NCBI GenBank assembly: GCA_018823745.1
Contig: JAHJHR010000011.1
Coordinates: forward strand, 169,802 to 233,801
From: Alphaproteobacteria bacterium
GTDB lineage: Bacteria; Pseudomonadota; Alphaproteobacteria; Oceanibaculales; Oceanibaculaceae
Length of the DNA stretch: 64,000 nucleotides
Direction of reading: 5' to 3'
In this document: positions 44,505 to 53,118 of the stretch, piece by piece
Layout: each line of letters starts with the position of its first letter
Position numbering within the stretch: the first letter of the stretch is position 1
Made by a program: the position numbers and the translations under genes
Notes under the pieces: generated by a model
Seen by the model: only the letters and a program-made list of their open reading frames with translations
The model's database searches: none
Told to the model about the DNA's origin: nothing

Positions 44505-44799
44505 GAGTGTTGCTCCATCTTTCATTGTGATGAACGCCGGCAATGTGGAGCACGTTGAAGTGCCCTTGTTCATTGACTGCCGACAATCCCCCGAACGGGC
44601 CCGCAGAGTGATCCGCGAACTGAAACGATCCGGCTGCCTCAGCTTCTTAGCGGAATTGCGTTTCCGTTTTGTGACAGCGCCATGACATTGGCCTTACGGT
44701 CTGTTCGGGAATATGCCGGACCGGCGCTTTTGTTGTGCTTGCAAGCAGCGCTGCACACCGTCATTTATCGGCCAGCACAATGCGCGGGCAGGATGGCGG
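44505..44799. other. Divergent intergenic region pstS/queE (295 bases)
   Basis: Holds the PHO box for pst and must hold the queE promoter. Short open frames exist but lack coding character. I looked for a preQ1 riboswitch before queE and saw no convincing aptamer. Otherwise featureless. Confidence 0.6.
44671..44688 (-). promoter_or_regulatory. PHO box (PhoB binding site)
   Basis: Read on the minus strand: ATGTCAT-GGCG-CTGTCAC, two TGTCA half-sites 11 bases apart, close to the consensus CTGTCAT-N4-CTGTCA. It lies upstream of pstS and in the same direction, so PhoB should activate pst transcription when phosphate is scarce. Confidence 0.8.
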
Positions 44800-45444
44800 A
44801 TGACCTACACGGTCAAGGAGATATTCAAGACGCTGCAGGGCGAGGGCGGCCAGGCCGGCCGGGCCGCGGTGTTCTGCCGCTTTGCCGGCTGCAATTTGTG
44901 GTCCGGCCGGGAGGAGGATCGCGACACCGCCGTGTGCCGGTTCTGCGATACCGATTTCATCGGCACCGATGGCGAGGGCGGCGGCAAGTTCCGTACTGCC
45001 CAGCATCTCGCCGATGCGGTACTCGCGGCCTGGCAGGGTGCGACCGAATGCCCCATCGCTGGGGCCTATGTCGTCTTCACCGGGGGCGAGCCACTGTTGC
45101 AGCTTGACAGCGCCCTGGTCGATGCGGTTCATGCGCACGGCTTCGAGATCGCGGTCGAAACCAACGGCACGCTGGAACCGCCACCGGGCATCGACTGGGT
45201 CTGTGTCAGCCCCAAGGCCGGCGCCGACTGGGTGCTGCGCCAGGGCCATGAATTGAAGCTGGTCTACCCCCAGCCGGATCTCGATCCGGCGACGATGACC
45301 GGCCTGCCCTTCCGGCATTTCTGGCTACAGCCGATGGACGGGCCGGCGCGGAACGAAAATACGGCGCAGGCCGTTGCTTATTGTCTGGAAAACCCTTCCT
45401 GGCGGCTCAGCCTGCAGACCCACAAGATGATCGGCATACCGTGA
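44800..45444 (+). CDS. queE: 7-carboxy-7-deazaguanine synthase
   Basis: 214-residue radical SAM enzyme of queuosine precursor synthesis, converting 6-carboxytetrahydropterin to 7-carboxy-7-deazaguanine. The cluster motif is the atypical CX14CX2C: Cys in FAGCNLW, then CRFC, as in a subset of QueE proteins. FTGGEPLLQ (SAM-binding) and VETNGT follow. Start at the ATG 44800, where homology to TVKEIFKTLQGEGGQAGR begins; the frame upstream is unconserved. Its stop overlaps the queD start (TGATG). Confidence 0.93.
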   Translation: MTYTVKEIFKTLQGEGGQAGRAAVFCRFAGCNLWSGREEDRDTAVCRFCDTDFIGTDGEGGGKFRTAQHLADAVLAAWQGATECPIAGAYVVFTGGEPLLQLDSALVDAVHAHGFEIAVETNGTLEPPPGIDWVCVSPKAGADWVLRQGHELKLVYPQPDLDPATMTGLPFRHFWLQPMDGPARNENTAQAVAYCLENPSWRLSLQTHKMIGIP

Positions 45445-45812
45445 TGCATGAGTTGAGCAAGCAGTTCCGCTTCGATGCCGCCCACACGCTGGAGCGCGAC
45501 ATCGGCACGGACTCCAGCCGGCGCATCCACGGCCATTCCTATCGCGGCGAGGTGGTGGTGCGCGGCATCCCCGATCCCGCCACCGGCATGCTGGTCGATC
45601 TGGGTGCGCTGGAGCGCCTTCTGGACGATGCCCGCAGTGCCCTTGACCATCATTTCCTGAACGAGGTCGCGGATCTGGGGCCGGCCACGCTGGAAAACCT
45701 GTGCAGCTGGATCTGGAATCGGCTGTCCCCCACCATTCCAAACCTTGCCATCGTGCGCGTCCACCGCGACAGTGGCGGGGAAGTCTGCAGCTATTACGGT
45801 CCCTCCTCCTGA
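45444..45812 (+). CDS. queD: 6-carboxytetrahydropterin synthase (cysteine-lacking variant)
   Basis: 122-residue QueD. Zinc ligands are seen in FDAAHTL and RIHGHSY, and [10 protein letters not shown] carries the catalytic Asp-His pair. The catalytic cysteine, normally four residues before the HGH motif (E. coli HKCGRLHGH), is a serine here (DSSRRIHGH), with equal spacing from the AAH histidine. The gene otherwise looks complete and lies in a coupled queE-queD-queC unit, so it is probably functional with an altered mechanism. Start at the ATG 45444 inside the queE stop. Confidence 0.9.
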   Translation: MHELSKQFRFDAAHTLERDIGTDSSRRIHGHSYRGEVVVRGIPDPATGMLVDLGALERLLDDARSALDHHFLNEVADLGPATLENLCSWIWNRLSPTIPNLAIVRVHRDSGGEVCSYYGPSS

Positions 45813-46513
45813 TGACAACACCGGGAAGCGCGCTCGTCCTGTTCTCAGGCGGGCAGGATTCAACTGCCTGCCTGGCCTGGGCGCTGGACCGCTTCGACCA
45901 TGTCGAGACCATCGGCTTTGATTACGGGCAGCGCCACCGGGTTGAACTGGACTGCCGCGACGCCATCCGCGACGGCATCGCCAACAGCTTTCCGCATTGG
46001 GGAAAGAAGCTGGGCCGCGACCACACGCTGCCGCTGGGCGCGCTGAAAAGCATCAGTGACACCGCGCTGACCGGCGAAAGCGAAATCCGCTTCCAGTCGA
46101 ACGGCCTGCCCAACACCTTCGTGCCGGGGCGCAATTTGCTGTTCTTCACCTTCGCCGCCGCCATCGCCTATCGCCGGGGCATCAAGCATCTGGTCGGCGG
46201 CATGTGCGAGACGGATTACTCCGGCTATCCCGATTGCCGCGACGACACGCTGAAATCGCTGCAAGTGACCTTGTCGCTGGGCATGGACAACCGCACCGTC
46301 ATCCACACGCCGCTGATGTGGATCGACAAGGCCGCCACCTGGCGCCTGACCGAGGAGCTGGGCGGCCCTGCTTTGGTGGAGCTGATCCGCACCGAGACCC
46401 ATAGCTGCTATCTCGGCGACCGCCGCCGCCTGCACCCCTGGGGCTATGGCTGCGGCACCTGCCCCGCCTGCGCCCTCCGCGCCGAGGGCTGGCGGAAATA
46501 CCGGGCGGGATAA
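45812..46513 (+). CDS. queC: 7-cyano-7-deazaguanine synthase
   Basis: 233-residue ATP-dependent enzyme making preQ0 from 7-carboxy-7-deazaguanine and ammonia. PP-loop [14 protein letters not shown] is at about residues 10-23; zinc cysteines are in HSCYLG and [12 protein letters not shown]. Length is usual. The start overlaps the queD stop (TGATG). With queE and queD it covers three steps to preQ0; queF and tgt for queuosine are not in the window. It converges with an SDR gene with 12 bases between. Confidence 0.94.
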   Translation: MTTPGSALVLFSGGQDSTACLAWALDRFDHVETIGFDYGQRHRVELDCRDAIRDGIANSFPHWGKKLGRDHTLPLGALKSISDTALTGESEIRFQSNGLPNTFVPGRNLLFFTFAAAIAYRRGIKHLVGGMCETDYSGYPDCRDDTLKSLQVTLSLGMDNRTVIHTPLMWIDKAATWRLTEELGGPALVELIRTETHSCYLGDRRRLHPWGYGCGTCPACALRAEGWRKYRAG

Positions 46514-46525
46514 TTACGCCCCTCC

Positions 46526-47269
46526 TCAGATGATCCCGCCATTCACATGGATGACCTGGCCGGTGACGTAGCTGGCATCGGGGCTGCACAGGAAGCCGAT
46601 CATCGCCGCCACCTCGGCCGGTTCGCCCTGGCGGGCGAGCGGGATGTGAGCGATCAGCGGCTTCATCTGCTCGGGATCGTAGAATTGCTCGGTATCGGCA
46701 TCCTTGCGGATCAGGCCGGGGGCGACGCAATTAGCGGTGACCTTGTAGGGCGCCAGCTCCACCGCCAGCGCCCGGATCAGCGCCTCCGATCCCGCCTTGG
46801 CCGCCGCCGAGGCCGGGCAGAGCGGATAATTCGGGCGGAAGACATGGGCATTCAGCGTGCTGATCGCGATCAGACGGCCATCCCGTGAATCCTTCAGCGC
46901 CGGCAAGGCCCGGTTCGCCATCTGGAACAGCCCGCCCAGGATGACGCTGTAGCAGCGGTCGAGATCGGCCCGCTCCAGCGCGCCAAAGCGCTTCAGCTCC
47001 GGGAAGCCGGCATTGGCGACCAGCACATCCAGCCCGCCCAGCGCGGCCAGGGTTTCGTCGATCAACCGGTCGACCTGGTCCGGCTGTGAAATATCGGCCA
47101 GCACGATATGCGTCTGTGTCCCCTTGGCCTGCAACTCGGCGGCGACGCGTTCGCAGCCGGCGCGGTTGGTGTGGGCGTGAATGACGATGGCGGTGTCCGG
47201 GCCGGCCAGCCGGCGGGCCGTGGCCGCGCCGATGCCGCTGCCCGACCCTGTTACCAGAATGCGCCGCAT
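46526..47269 (-). CDS. SDR-family protein lacking the canonical catalytic tyrosine
   Basis: 247-residue short-chain dehydrogenase fold: TGSGSGIGAATA cofactor motif, VANAGFP, C-terminal VTGQVIHVNGG. The usual YxxxK reads SAAAK (PASAAAKAG), with serine where the tyrosine should be; the nearest tyrosine is ten residues before the lysine. It may use another residue or act as a non-classical enzyme. Start at the ATG 47269 with GAGGGG upstream. It is the last of six genes running from 52904 on the minus strand, 13 bases after the alpha/beta hydrolase. Confidence 0.83.
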   Translation of the reverse strand: MRRILVTGSGSGIGAATARRLAGPDTAIVIHAHTNRAGCERVAAELQAKGTQTHIVLADISQPDQVDRLIDETLAALGGLDVLVANAGFPELKRFGALERADLDRCYSVILGGLFQMANRALPALKDSRDGRLIAISTLNAHVFRPNYPLCPASAAAKAGSEALIRALAVELAPYKVTANCVAPGLIRKDADTEQFYDPEQMKPLIAHIPLARQGEPAEVAAMIGFLCSPDASYVTGQVIHVNGGII

Positions 47270-47282
47270 GAGATTTCCCCTC

Positions 47283-48080
47283 TTATAGCTTGATGTTGCG
47301 CAGGAAGCCCGCGATACGGTCGATGACCAGCGGCCCTGCCTCAAGATGCGGGACATGGCCACATCCCGGCACCTCGAAGGCCTCAGCCGGCCCGGATACC
47401 TTGTCGATGATGGTCTCCACCTGCGCCCAGCTGCCATGGGCGTCGCTGTCCCCCTGGATCGCCAGGACCGGACAGGTGATCCGCGGCAGCAGATCGACCA
47501 TCGACCAGTCGCGCATCGACTCACGCGTCCAGGTTTCGGCCCAGCCGCGGAACATCGATTCCGTGCGGTCGCCATGATAGCGGGCCAGCCGGGCGACAAA
47601 TTCCGGGTCATCCCGCCAGCGTCCCATCACCCCGGCCAGCCCCCCCTGAGTGGTGGCCTCCAGCATCACATGCGCTGCCAAAGTGATGCAGGCCAGCGGC
47701 GGCGCGACCAGGGCAGCGTGATACAGGGCGATCGTGCCGCCATCGCTGTGGCCCACAAGGATAGGCCGGTCGATCCCGCAGGCGGCCAGCAGATCGGGCA
47801 GCGCCTGCTCGGCCTCGATCTTCAGAAAATCATCCGGGCGCGGCAGCGACACCGCATCGGAACCGCCATGGCCATAGCGTTCATAAACAAGCCCCGGCAG
47901 GCCGATGGCTGCACAGAGCAGCGTCGGAAAATCCCGCCATTGCGGAATGCTGCCCAGCCCTTCATGCAGGAAGACCAGCGTCGGACCAGACTGGCCCGCC
48001 GGTCCTGCAATATGCTGCAGGCGCAGGCGGTGGCCGGCCGCCATGGCATGATCGAGCGACCGGTCACCGCCCAGGCTCAT
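47283..48080 (-). CDS. Alpha/beta hydrolase
   Basis: 265-residue hydrolase with nucleophile elbow GHSDGG, oxyanion region VFLHEGLGS, acid in AIQGDSDAHG and histidine in GCGHVPHLE. It resembles 3-oxoadipate enol-lactonase-type and esterase-type enzymes. Its ATG overlaps the amidohydrolase stop (ATGA), so the two probably work in sequence, perhaps on lactone or ester bonds. Exact substrate unknown. Confidence 0.85.
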   Translation of the reverse strand: MSLGGDRSLDHAMAAGHRLRLQHIAGPAGQSGPTLVFLHEGLGSIPQWRDFPTLLCAAIGLPGLVYERYGHGGSDAVSLPRPDDFLKIEAEQALPDLLAACGIDRPILVGHSDGGTIALYHAALVAPPLACITLAAHVMLEATTQGGLAGVMGRWRDDPEFVARLARYHGDRTESMFRGWAETWTRESMRDWSMVDLLPRITCPVLAIQGDSDAHGSWAQVETIIDKVSGPAEAFEVPGCGHVPHLEAGPLVIDRIAGFLRNIKL

Positions 48081-48952
48081 GGCTTGGGAAAACCGTAGAG
48101 TTCGGCCGGGTTATCGACCAGAATCCGGTCCCGCACCGCGTCCTCCTCAACCCATTCCAGCAGCACGTCGAGCAGCTCGATATTGTCCGGGTTCTTCTGC
48201 CGGGCGAAGGGGTTGGGGTGCGGCCAGTTGCTGGCCCAGAGCATCCGGTCGGGTGCTGTCCGGACCAGCGCGCGGGCCATCGCGCCGACATCGCCATAGG
48301 GATAGGCCTGCTTCGATGTCTCATAGGGGCCGGCCAGCTTGTTCCAGACCCGGCCGGTTTCCAGCATATCGAGATAGGCCAGGAAGCGCCGGTCGCTGGG
48401 CGAGACAGGGTCGAGGAACTTGCCGTTATGGTCGATCACCACTGTGCCCGGCAGCGCCCGGATGGTTTCCACCCGGTCCAGCATCTGCGCGCCGTCGAAT
48501 TGCAGCTGGATATGCCAGCCGATCTCATGCACCCGCGCCGCCATGCGCGGCAGGCTCTCCCAGGGCAGTACCCCGCCGGGCATCATGAAATAGCGCAGCC
48601 CGCGCACGCCGGCCTTGGTGAACGCCTCCAACTCGTCATCGCTGACGCTGTCATCGACGACCACGACGCCGCGCGCGACATCCGGGCCCAGTGCCGCCAT
48701 CGCGTCCATCGTGCAGCTATTATCCAGCGCATAGGCGCTGGGTTGCACGACGACGACGCGCTCTGTCCCCCAGCGCTGCATCAGCGCCCTGTACGCCTCC
48801 ACCGTCGCCAGCGGCGGCGTGCCGGGCCTGGTCGGGGCAATGGTATATTGCTCCGGCGGACCGTAGAAATGGATGTGACAATCGCAGGCGCCCTTCGGCG
48901 TCTTCAGCTTCGGCAGCCGCAGGGCGGACGCAACCTCCTGGTTTCCCGACAT
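48077..48952 (-). CDS. Amidohydrolase 2 family, lactonase-like (LigI/galactarolactone isomerase group)
   Basis: 291-residue TIM-barrel hydrolase. Metal motif CDCHIHFYGP is near the N-terminus, with DHNGKF and LWASNWPHPN later; WNKLAGPYETSK is typical of 2-pyrone-4,6-dicarboxylate lactonase and galactarolactone isomerase relatives. It likely opens or isomerises a lactone in the pathway encoded here. It starts at 48952 after AGGAGAGG, 29 bases downstream of the CoA-transferase gene. Confidence 0.85.
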   Translation of the reverse strand: MSGNQEVASALRLPKLKTPKGACDCHIHFYGPPEQYTIAPTRPGTPPLATVEAYRALMQRWGTERVVVVQPSAYALDNSCTMDAMAALGPDVARGVVVVDDSVSDDELEAFTKAGVRGLRYFMMPGGVLPWESLPRMAARVHEIGWHIQLQFDGAQMLDRVETIRALPGTVVIDHNGKFLDPVSPSDRRFLAYLDMLETGRVWNKLAGPYETSKQAYPYGDVGAMARALVRTAPDRMLWASNWPHPNPFARQKNPDNIELLDVLLEWVEEDAVRDRILVDNPAELYGFPKP

Positions 48953-48981
48953 TTCCTCTCCTGTGTCATTTTTTTATACCT

Positions 48982-50175
48982 TTAGCCGAGCAGAATTGAC
49001 CGCCCGGCCGACATCTCAGAGATGTCTTCATTAGAGTACCCGAGTTCGGAGAGAATTTCGGCTGTATTTGCGCCCAGTTTCTGCGGCGGCAGCTTCACCT
49101 CGGCGGCCTGCCCGTCATAGCGCACCGGATGGTTGACCAGCGTGATCGGCGCGCCGGTCGCCCCCTCCACCGTGACGAAGGTGCCATTGTGTTTCACCTG
49201 CGGATCGGCGGCGACCGCGTCATAGTCATTTACCTTGGCATACCACAGCTTGCGCGCCTCCAGCCGGGCCGCCCATTCGGCGAAGGGCCGGGTCGGGAAG
49301 AGGCGGTCCAGATGCACCACCACCTCCTCGCGCCTGTCGAAGGCCTCGGCATCCGGGATGGCGGCGATCTCCAGGCTCTCCATCGCCTCGCCCAGCGCCT
49401 TCAGGCTGCCCAGCGAGATGGCGATATGCCCGTCCTGCACCGGATAGATGCCGTAGGGCGCGGCGTAGTACCAGCCGCCGATGCGGTGCGGCGGGGCGAC
49501 ATCATGCTTGCGGTCGGCATTCAGGAAATTGATGAAGGATTCCATCTGCAGATCGATGGCCGCCGACAGCAGATTCACATCGACCCGGCAGCCCTTGCCG
49601 GTGCGTGTCCGGCGCAGCAGCGCGCCTAATATGCCCATCGCCAGCAGCGCCGCACCATGATGGTCGGCAACCGATACGCCGACCGCGCGCGGGCCGGTCA
49701 CGGCCTCGCCGGTGATCGTCGCCAGCCCGCTCATCGCCTGGATCAGCAGATCCTGCCCCGGCTTCTCGGCATAGGGACCATCGGCACCATAGCCGGAGGC
49801 GGCGGCGTAGATCAGCCCCGGATTGGCCTGTTTCAGCGCCTCATAGCCCAGCCCCAGCTTCTCCATCACGCCGGGGCGGAAATTCTCGCAGACGACATCG
49901 GCGCTCTCGGCCAGCTTGCGGGCGATCTCCCTTCCCTTCTCGGATTTCAGGTCGAGGGCGATGGAGCGCTTGTTGCGGTTGCCGGTCAGGAACAGCGAGG
50001 CCTGACCATCGACGAACACCCCGACGCCACCGCCGAACTGGCGCTGGAACGCCCCTTCCAGTGGCTCAATGGAGATGACATCGGCGCCCATATCGGCCAG
50101 TGCCTGCATGCTGACCGGCCCCAGCAGGAAATGGTTGAAGCTGACGACTTTGATTCCTTGCAGCAGATCAAGCAT
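48982..50175 (-). CDS. Family III CoA-transferase (CaiB/BaiF)
   Basis: 397-residue class III CoA-transferase. Features include SFNHFLLGPVSMQALADMGADVISIEP, RNKRSIALDLKSEKG, the FRPGVMEKLGLGY block and YGADGPYAEKPGQD, in which the aspartate of GQD is the catalytic residue that forms the acyl-enzyme. It activates an acid by moving CoA from a donor. Start at the ATG 50175. A close paralogue is encoded at 54790. Its partners here (OYE-type reductase, DapA-like lyase) suggest catabolism of an unsaturated or cyclic acid. Confidence 0.9.
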   Translation of the reverse strand: MLDLLQGIKVVSFNHFLLGPVSMQALADMGADVISIEPLEGAFQRQFGGGVGVFVDGQASLFLTGNRNKRSIALDLKSEKGREIARKLAESADVVCENFRPGVMEKLGLGYEALKQANPGLIYAAASGYGADGPYAEKPGQDLLIQAMSGLATITGEAVTGPRAVGVSVADHHGAALLAMGILGALLRRTRTGKGCRVDVNLLSAAIDLQMESFINFLNADRKHDVAPPHRIGGWYYAAPYGIYPVQDGHIAISLGSLKALGEAMESLEIAAIPDAEAFDRREEVVVHLDRLFPTRPFAEWAARLEARKLWYAKVNDYDAVAADPQVKHNGTFVTVEGATGAPITLVNHPVRYDGQAAEVKLPPQKLGANTAEILSELGYSNEDISEMSAGRSILLG

Positions 50176-50192
50176 GGTCCCGCCCTTTTCGA

Positions 50193-51926
50193 TTATTGTT
50201 TGTTGGTTGAAAGCCTCTGCGGATCGCCCAGAAGTGCTGCCGCGAAGGCGCTTTCGATGGCCGGCCCGGATGTACCGGCCCGGTGCGCATCGCCGATGAT
50301 GTCGAGTTTCTGTCCCCGTCGGGCCAGCCTGCGATAGCGCTCCCCGGTCGCAACCCGCGCGCGGTGATAGAACCAGTCGCGGATATCCGGACGGCTCATC
50401 AGCCCCACCACCCCCGGCCACTTACCGATTCCCAGCTTCAGCAGCGCCGGCAGGATCGCGCCCAGGCCGAAGCGATAGCGCGCACCGGTCGCCACCACGA
50501 TGCGGTCAAACCCGTCCAGCAGCGCCGGATCGGTGGCGGGGTCGCTGCCATAGGCGAAGGTGACGCCCTTCTCCCGGCAATCCTGCTCCAGCGCCGCGAT
50601 ATAGGCGATGAAGCTGCCCTGCCGCGTCTCCACCCCCTGGAATTTCGGCGCGAGGCCGGCCAGGCGGAAGCTGCCGCCACTCTCTTGCGCCCGCTCGAAC
50701 AGCGTGACCGCATTGCCCTGCGCCACCAGCGAAGCGTAGGACAGGCCGGCCGGGCCGGCGCCGATGACGGCGATCTTTTCGCCCTGCGGCGGCTTCGCAT
50801 CGGCGAACAGTCGCTCCCGCCCGGTGACAGGGTTGACCAGACAGTGCAGCCGGCTGCCGCCGCGCATGCCATCAACGCAGGTGTTGCAGGCCAGGCAGCG
50901 CCGCACCGGCTTTCCCGCCTGCACCTTGCGCCCCCAGTCGGGGTCGGCCAGCACGCTGCGGCCCAGCGCGATGAAATCGACATCGCCAGATTCGACAGCC
51001 TGTTTCGCCAGCGCCGGATCGCCCAGATTGCCGACGGCGATGACCGGCACTTGTACTGCGCGCCTGATCTGCCGGGCGAAATCCAGGAACGGCCCATCGC
51101 CCATCCACATCGGCGGGATCATCCGCGCTGCCGAAGGGAGGGAGCGGTAATGCCCGGCCGAGACATGGATCGCGTCCGCCCCGGCCTCTGCCGCCCAGAC
51201 CCCAACCTTGAAGCCGTCGGCGAAGGGCATGCCGTCCGGGAAGTAATCCTCCACCGTCAGGCGGAAGATGACGCCCACGCCCGGCACTTCGGCCTTGATG
51301 CGCCGGGTGATGTCCAGCCCGAAGCGGGCCCGGTTCTCCAGGCTGCCGCCATAGGCATCGGTGCGGATATTCTCCGCCGGGGTGAGGAATTGCGAGATCA
51401 GGTAACCATGCGCAGCATGCACCTCGACCGTATCGAAGCCGGCGCGTTTCGCCCGGCCGGCAGCCTCGACATAGGCCCGGATGGTCTGCTCGATCCGCTC
51501 CCCGGTCATTGCCTCCGGCACGATGGTTTCCATCGTCATCTCGAAGACCGGATGCGGCACGGCAGAGGGCGCGATGGGCGTCTCGCCGCAGATATCCGCC
51601 CGGGTATGGCCGCCGCCATGGCCGAGCTGGATGCAGGTCGCCGCGCCCTCCGCCTTCAGCGCCGCGACCAGCGCCGTCAGGCCGGGCAGGAAGCGGTCAT
51701 CATATAGGCCAAGCTCGTTGAAGCGGTGGCGGCCGACCTTCTCAGGCGCGGCCATCTCGACCGTGATCAGCCCGACGCCGCCGCGCGCGCGGGCCAGGTA
51801 ATAGGCCATGCTGTCGTCGGTCACGAAGCCATCAGCATCGGCCGAGCGCGTCGTCATGGAGGGCATGACGATCCGGTTGGGGATCGTCGCCGGGCCAATG
51901 CGGCCCGGCGTGAACAGATCAGCCAT
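50193..51926 (-). CDS. NADH:flavin oxidoreductase, 2,4-dienoyl-CoA reductase-like (OYE family)
   Basis: 577-residue iron-sulfur flavoprotein. The N-terminal Old Yellow Enzyme barrel (about 1-340) includes AAHGYLISQFLTPAENIRTD with the active-site region; cluster cysteines follow in CLACNTC and LHCLVNP; the C-terminal part has AVIGAGPAGLSYASLV for FAD/NAD. It is some 70-100 residues shorter than full-length 2,4-dienoyl-CoA reductases, mainly in the C-terminal dinucleotide region. Members reduce conjugated double bonds. It lies 17 bases upstream of the CoA-transferase gene. Confidence 0.85.
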   Translation of the reverse strand: MADLFTPGRIGPATIPNRIVMPSMTTRSADADGFVTDDSMAYYLARARGGVGLITVEMAAPEKVGRHRFNELGLYDDRFLPGLTALVAALKAEGAATCIQLGHGGGHTRADICGETPIAPSAVPHPVFEMTMETIVPEAMTGERIEQTIRAYVEAAGRAKRAGFDTVEVHAAHGYLISQFLTPAENIRTDAYGGSLENRARFGLDITRRIKAEVPGVGVIFRLTVEDYFPDGMPFADGFKVGVWAAEAGADAIHVSAGHYRSLPSAARMIPPMWMGDGPFLDFARQIRRAVQVPVIAVGNLGDPALAKQAVESGDVDFIALGRSVLADPDWGRKVQAGKPVRRCLACNTCVDGMRGGSRLHCLVNPVTGRERLFADAKPPQGEKIAVIGAGPAGLSYASLVAQGNAVTLFERAQESGGSFRLAGLAPKFQGVETRQGSFIAYIAALEQDCREKGVTFAYGSDPATDPALLDGFDRIVVATGARYRFGLGAILPALLKLGIGKWPGVVGLMSRPDIRDWFYHRARVATGERYRRLARRGQKLDIIGDAHRAGTSGPAIESAFAAALLGDPQRLSTNKQ

Positions 51927-51938
51927 GGAAAATCCGGT

Positions 51939-52904
51939 TTACTCGGCGGCGAGCGGCATGGCCCCATCGCGGCCGATGCCGGCGGCGTTCAGCGCCGCGC
52001 GCAGGCGTGCCAGCTCGGCATCCGACAGTTTCATCAGCGGCGGGCGCACGACGCATTTCTCGGCCCGGTCCAGCATGACCAGGCATTCCTTCATGCGGTT
52101 GTGCATGTCCAGGAAAGGCGGCGAATAGAAGGCCTGCGCCACCGGGAAGATGCGGTCGTTGATCGCCTGCGCGCGCGCCAGATCCTTGTTCTGGATCGCC
52201 TCGAACAGCGCCACCTGCAGATCGGGAATGACGCTGCCGGCACCGGACAGCAAGCCGCCCGCACCCATGCTCAGCGAGGCCATCAGCCAGGAAGAATGCG
52301 TGGTCAAGACGGTGATCGGGCGCGGCAGCGACTGGAAGGTGCGGATGTGCTTTTCATGCAGCATCGCGTCGTTCGACCAATCCTTGATCGCCTTGATCGA
52401 CGGCACTTCCTCGAACAGCCGCAGCAGCGTCTCGAACGGATAGCCGAGACCGGTGGCCATCGGATACTGGAACAGGATGATCGGCAGGTCGGTCGCGTCG
52501 GCGATCATCTTGAAATGGCGGATCGCCATTTCCGGGCGTAGCTGGCCGCCCATCGACATGCTCTGCGGCGGGAAGACCAGCAGGCAGGACGCACCGGCGG
52601 CATCGGCCATCTTCGCGATGCGGGCCGCCTCATGGCTGCCATCGGTATAGACGCCGTTGATCAGCGGAATCCTGTCGCCCATCTCATTGATGCAGAATTC
52701 CAGGATGCGCTTCTGCTCCTCGAAGGTGCAGGCATGCACTTCGGAGGCATGGCCGTTCACCGTGATCGCCGCCAGCCCCTTGGTCGCGGCGACATGGGCG
52801 TTGTGGCGGCGCGATTCCACCTCGTTGATCGAGAAATCGTCATTGAACGCCAGCAAGGTTGCGGGGATCACGCCCTTTGGCTGGAAATCCTTGAATTTGC
52901 GCAT
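51939..52904 (-). CDS. Dihydrodipicolinate synthase family lyase/aldolase
   Basis: 321-residue class I aldolase-fold enzyme. The Schiff-base lysine is in SIKAIKDWSND; the substrate loop ITVNGHASEVH replaces the DapA TTGE motif, arguing against lysine synthesis. Such enzymes split or form 2-keto acids (for example keto-deoxy sugar acids or hydratase-aldolases in aromatic degradation). Two ATG codons are in tandem; the second, at 52904, has the better spacing (six bases) from GGGAGG. First gene of the minus-strand catabolic operon, divergent from the tetR gene. Confidence 0.85.
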   Translation of the reverse strand: MRKFKDFQPKGVIPATLLAFNDDFSINEVESRRHNAHVAATKGLAAITVNGHASEVHACTFEEQKRILEFCINEMGDRIPLINGVYTDGSHEAARIAKMADAAGASCLLVFPPQSMSMGGQLRPEMAIRHFKMIADATDLPIILFQYPMATGLGYPFETLLRLFEEVPSIKAIKDWSNDAMLHEKHIRTFQSLPRPITVLTTHSSWLMASLSMGAGGLLSGAGSVIPDLQVALFEAIQNKDLARAQAINDRIFPVAQAFYSPPFLDMHNRMKECLVMLDRAEKCVVRPPLMKLSDAELARLRAALNAAGIGRDGAMPLAAE

Positions 52905-52949
52905 CATTTTCCTCCCTTATGCGGCGGGCGGCCTTCAGCGGCCCTCGTT

Positions 52950-52983
52950 ACATATGAGCATAGCAGAATACTGACTCATATGT
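52950..52983. promoter_or_regulatory. Inverted repeat ACATATGAG...CTCATATGT between the dapA-like and tetR genes
   Basis: Perfect nine-base arms at 52950-52958 and 52975-52983, 16 bases apart, 46 bases upstream of the dapA-like start. Each arm holds a CATATG core. The position between divergent operon and regulator makes it a good candidate operator for the TetR protein. The rest of 52908-53118 shows nothing firm. Confidence 0.55.
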
Positions 52984-53118
52984 TAGGGGCTGTCGCATGA
53001 AAATCCTGCAACGGCGCATGCGCGACATATCGCCCTCGCCTGCTCTCGCCCGCATTGGCGATGACCTTGTGCATGATTATCTGATACAACCATAGAAATT
53101 CCACAGAAGAGACGAGCG

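Noticed and set aside
44505..44799. PreQ1 riboswitch upstream of queE
   Set aside because: I could not find the compact aptamer hairpin with its A-rich tail near a ribosome site; a covariance search would settle it.
51939..52904. DapA of lysine biosynthesis
   Set aside because: The substrate loop differs from the TTGE motif and the gene lies in a catabolic operon with a TetR regulator.
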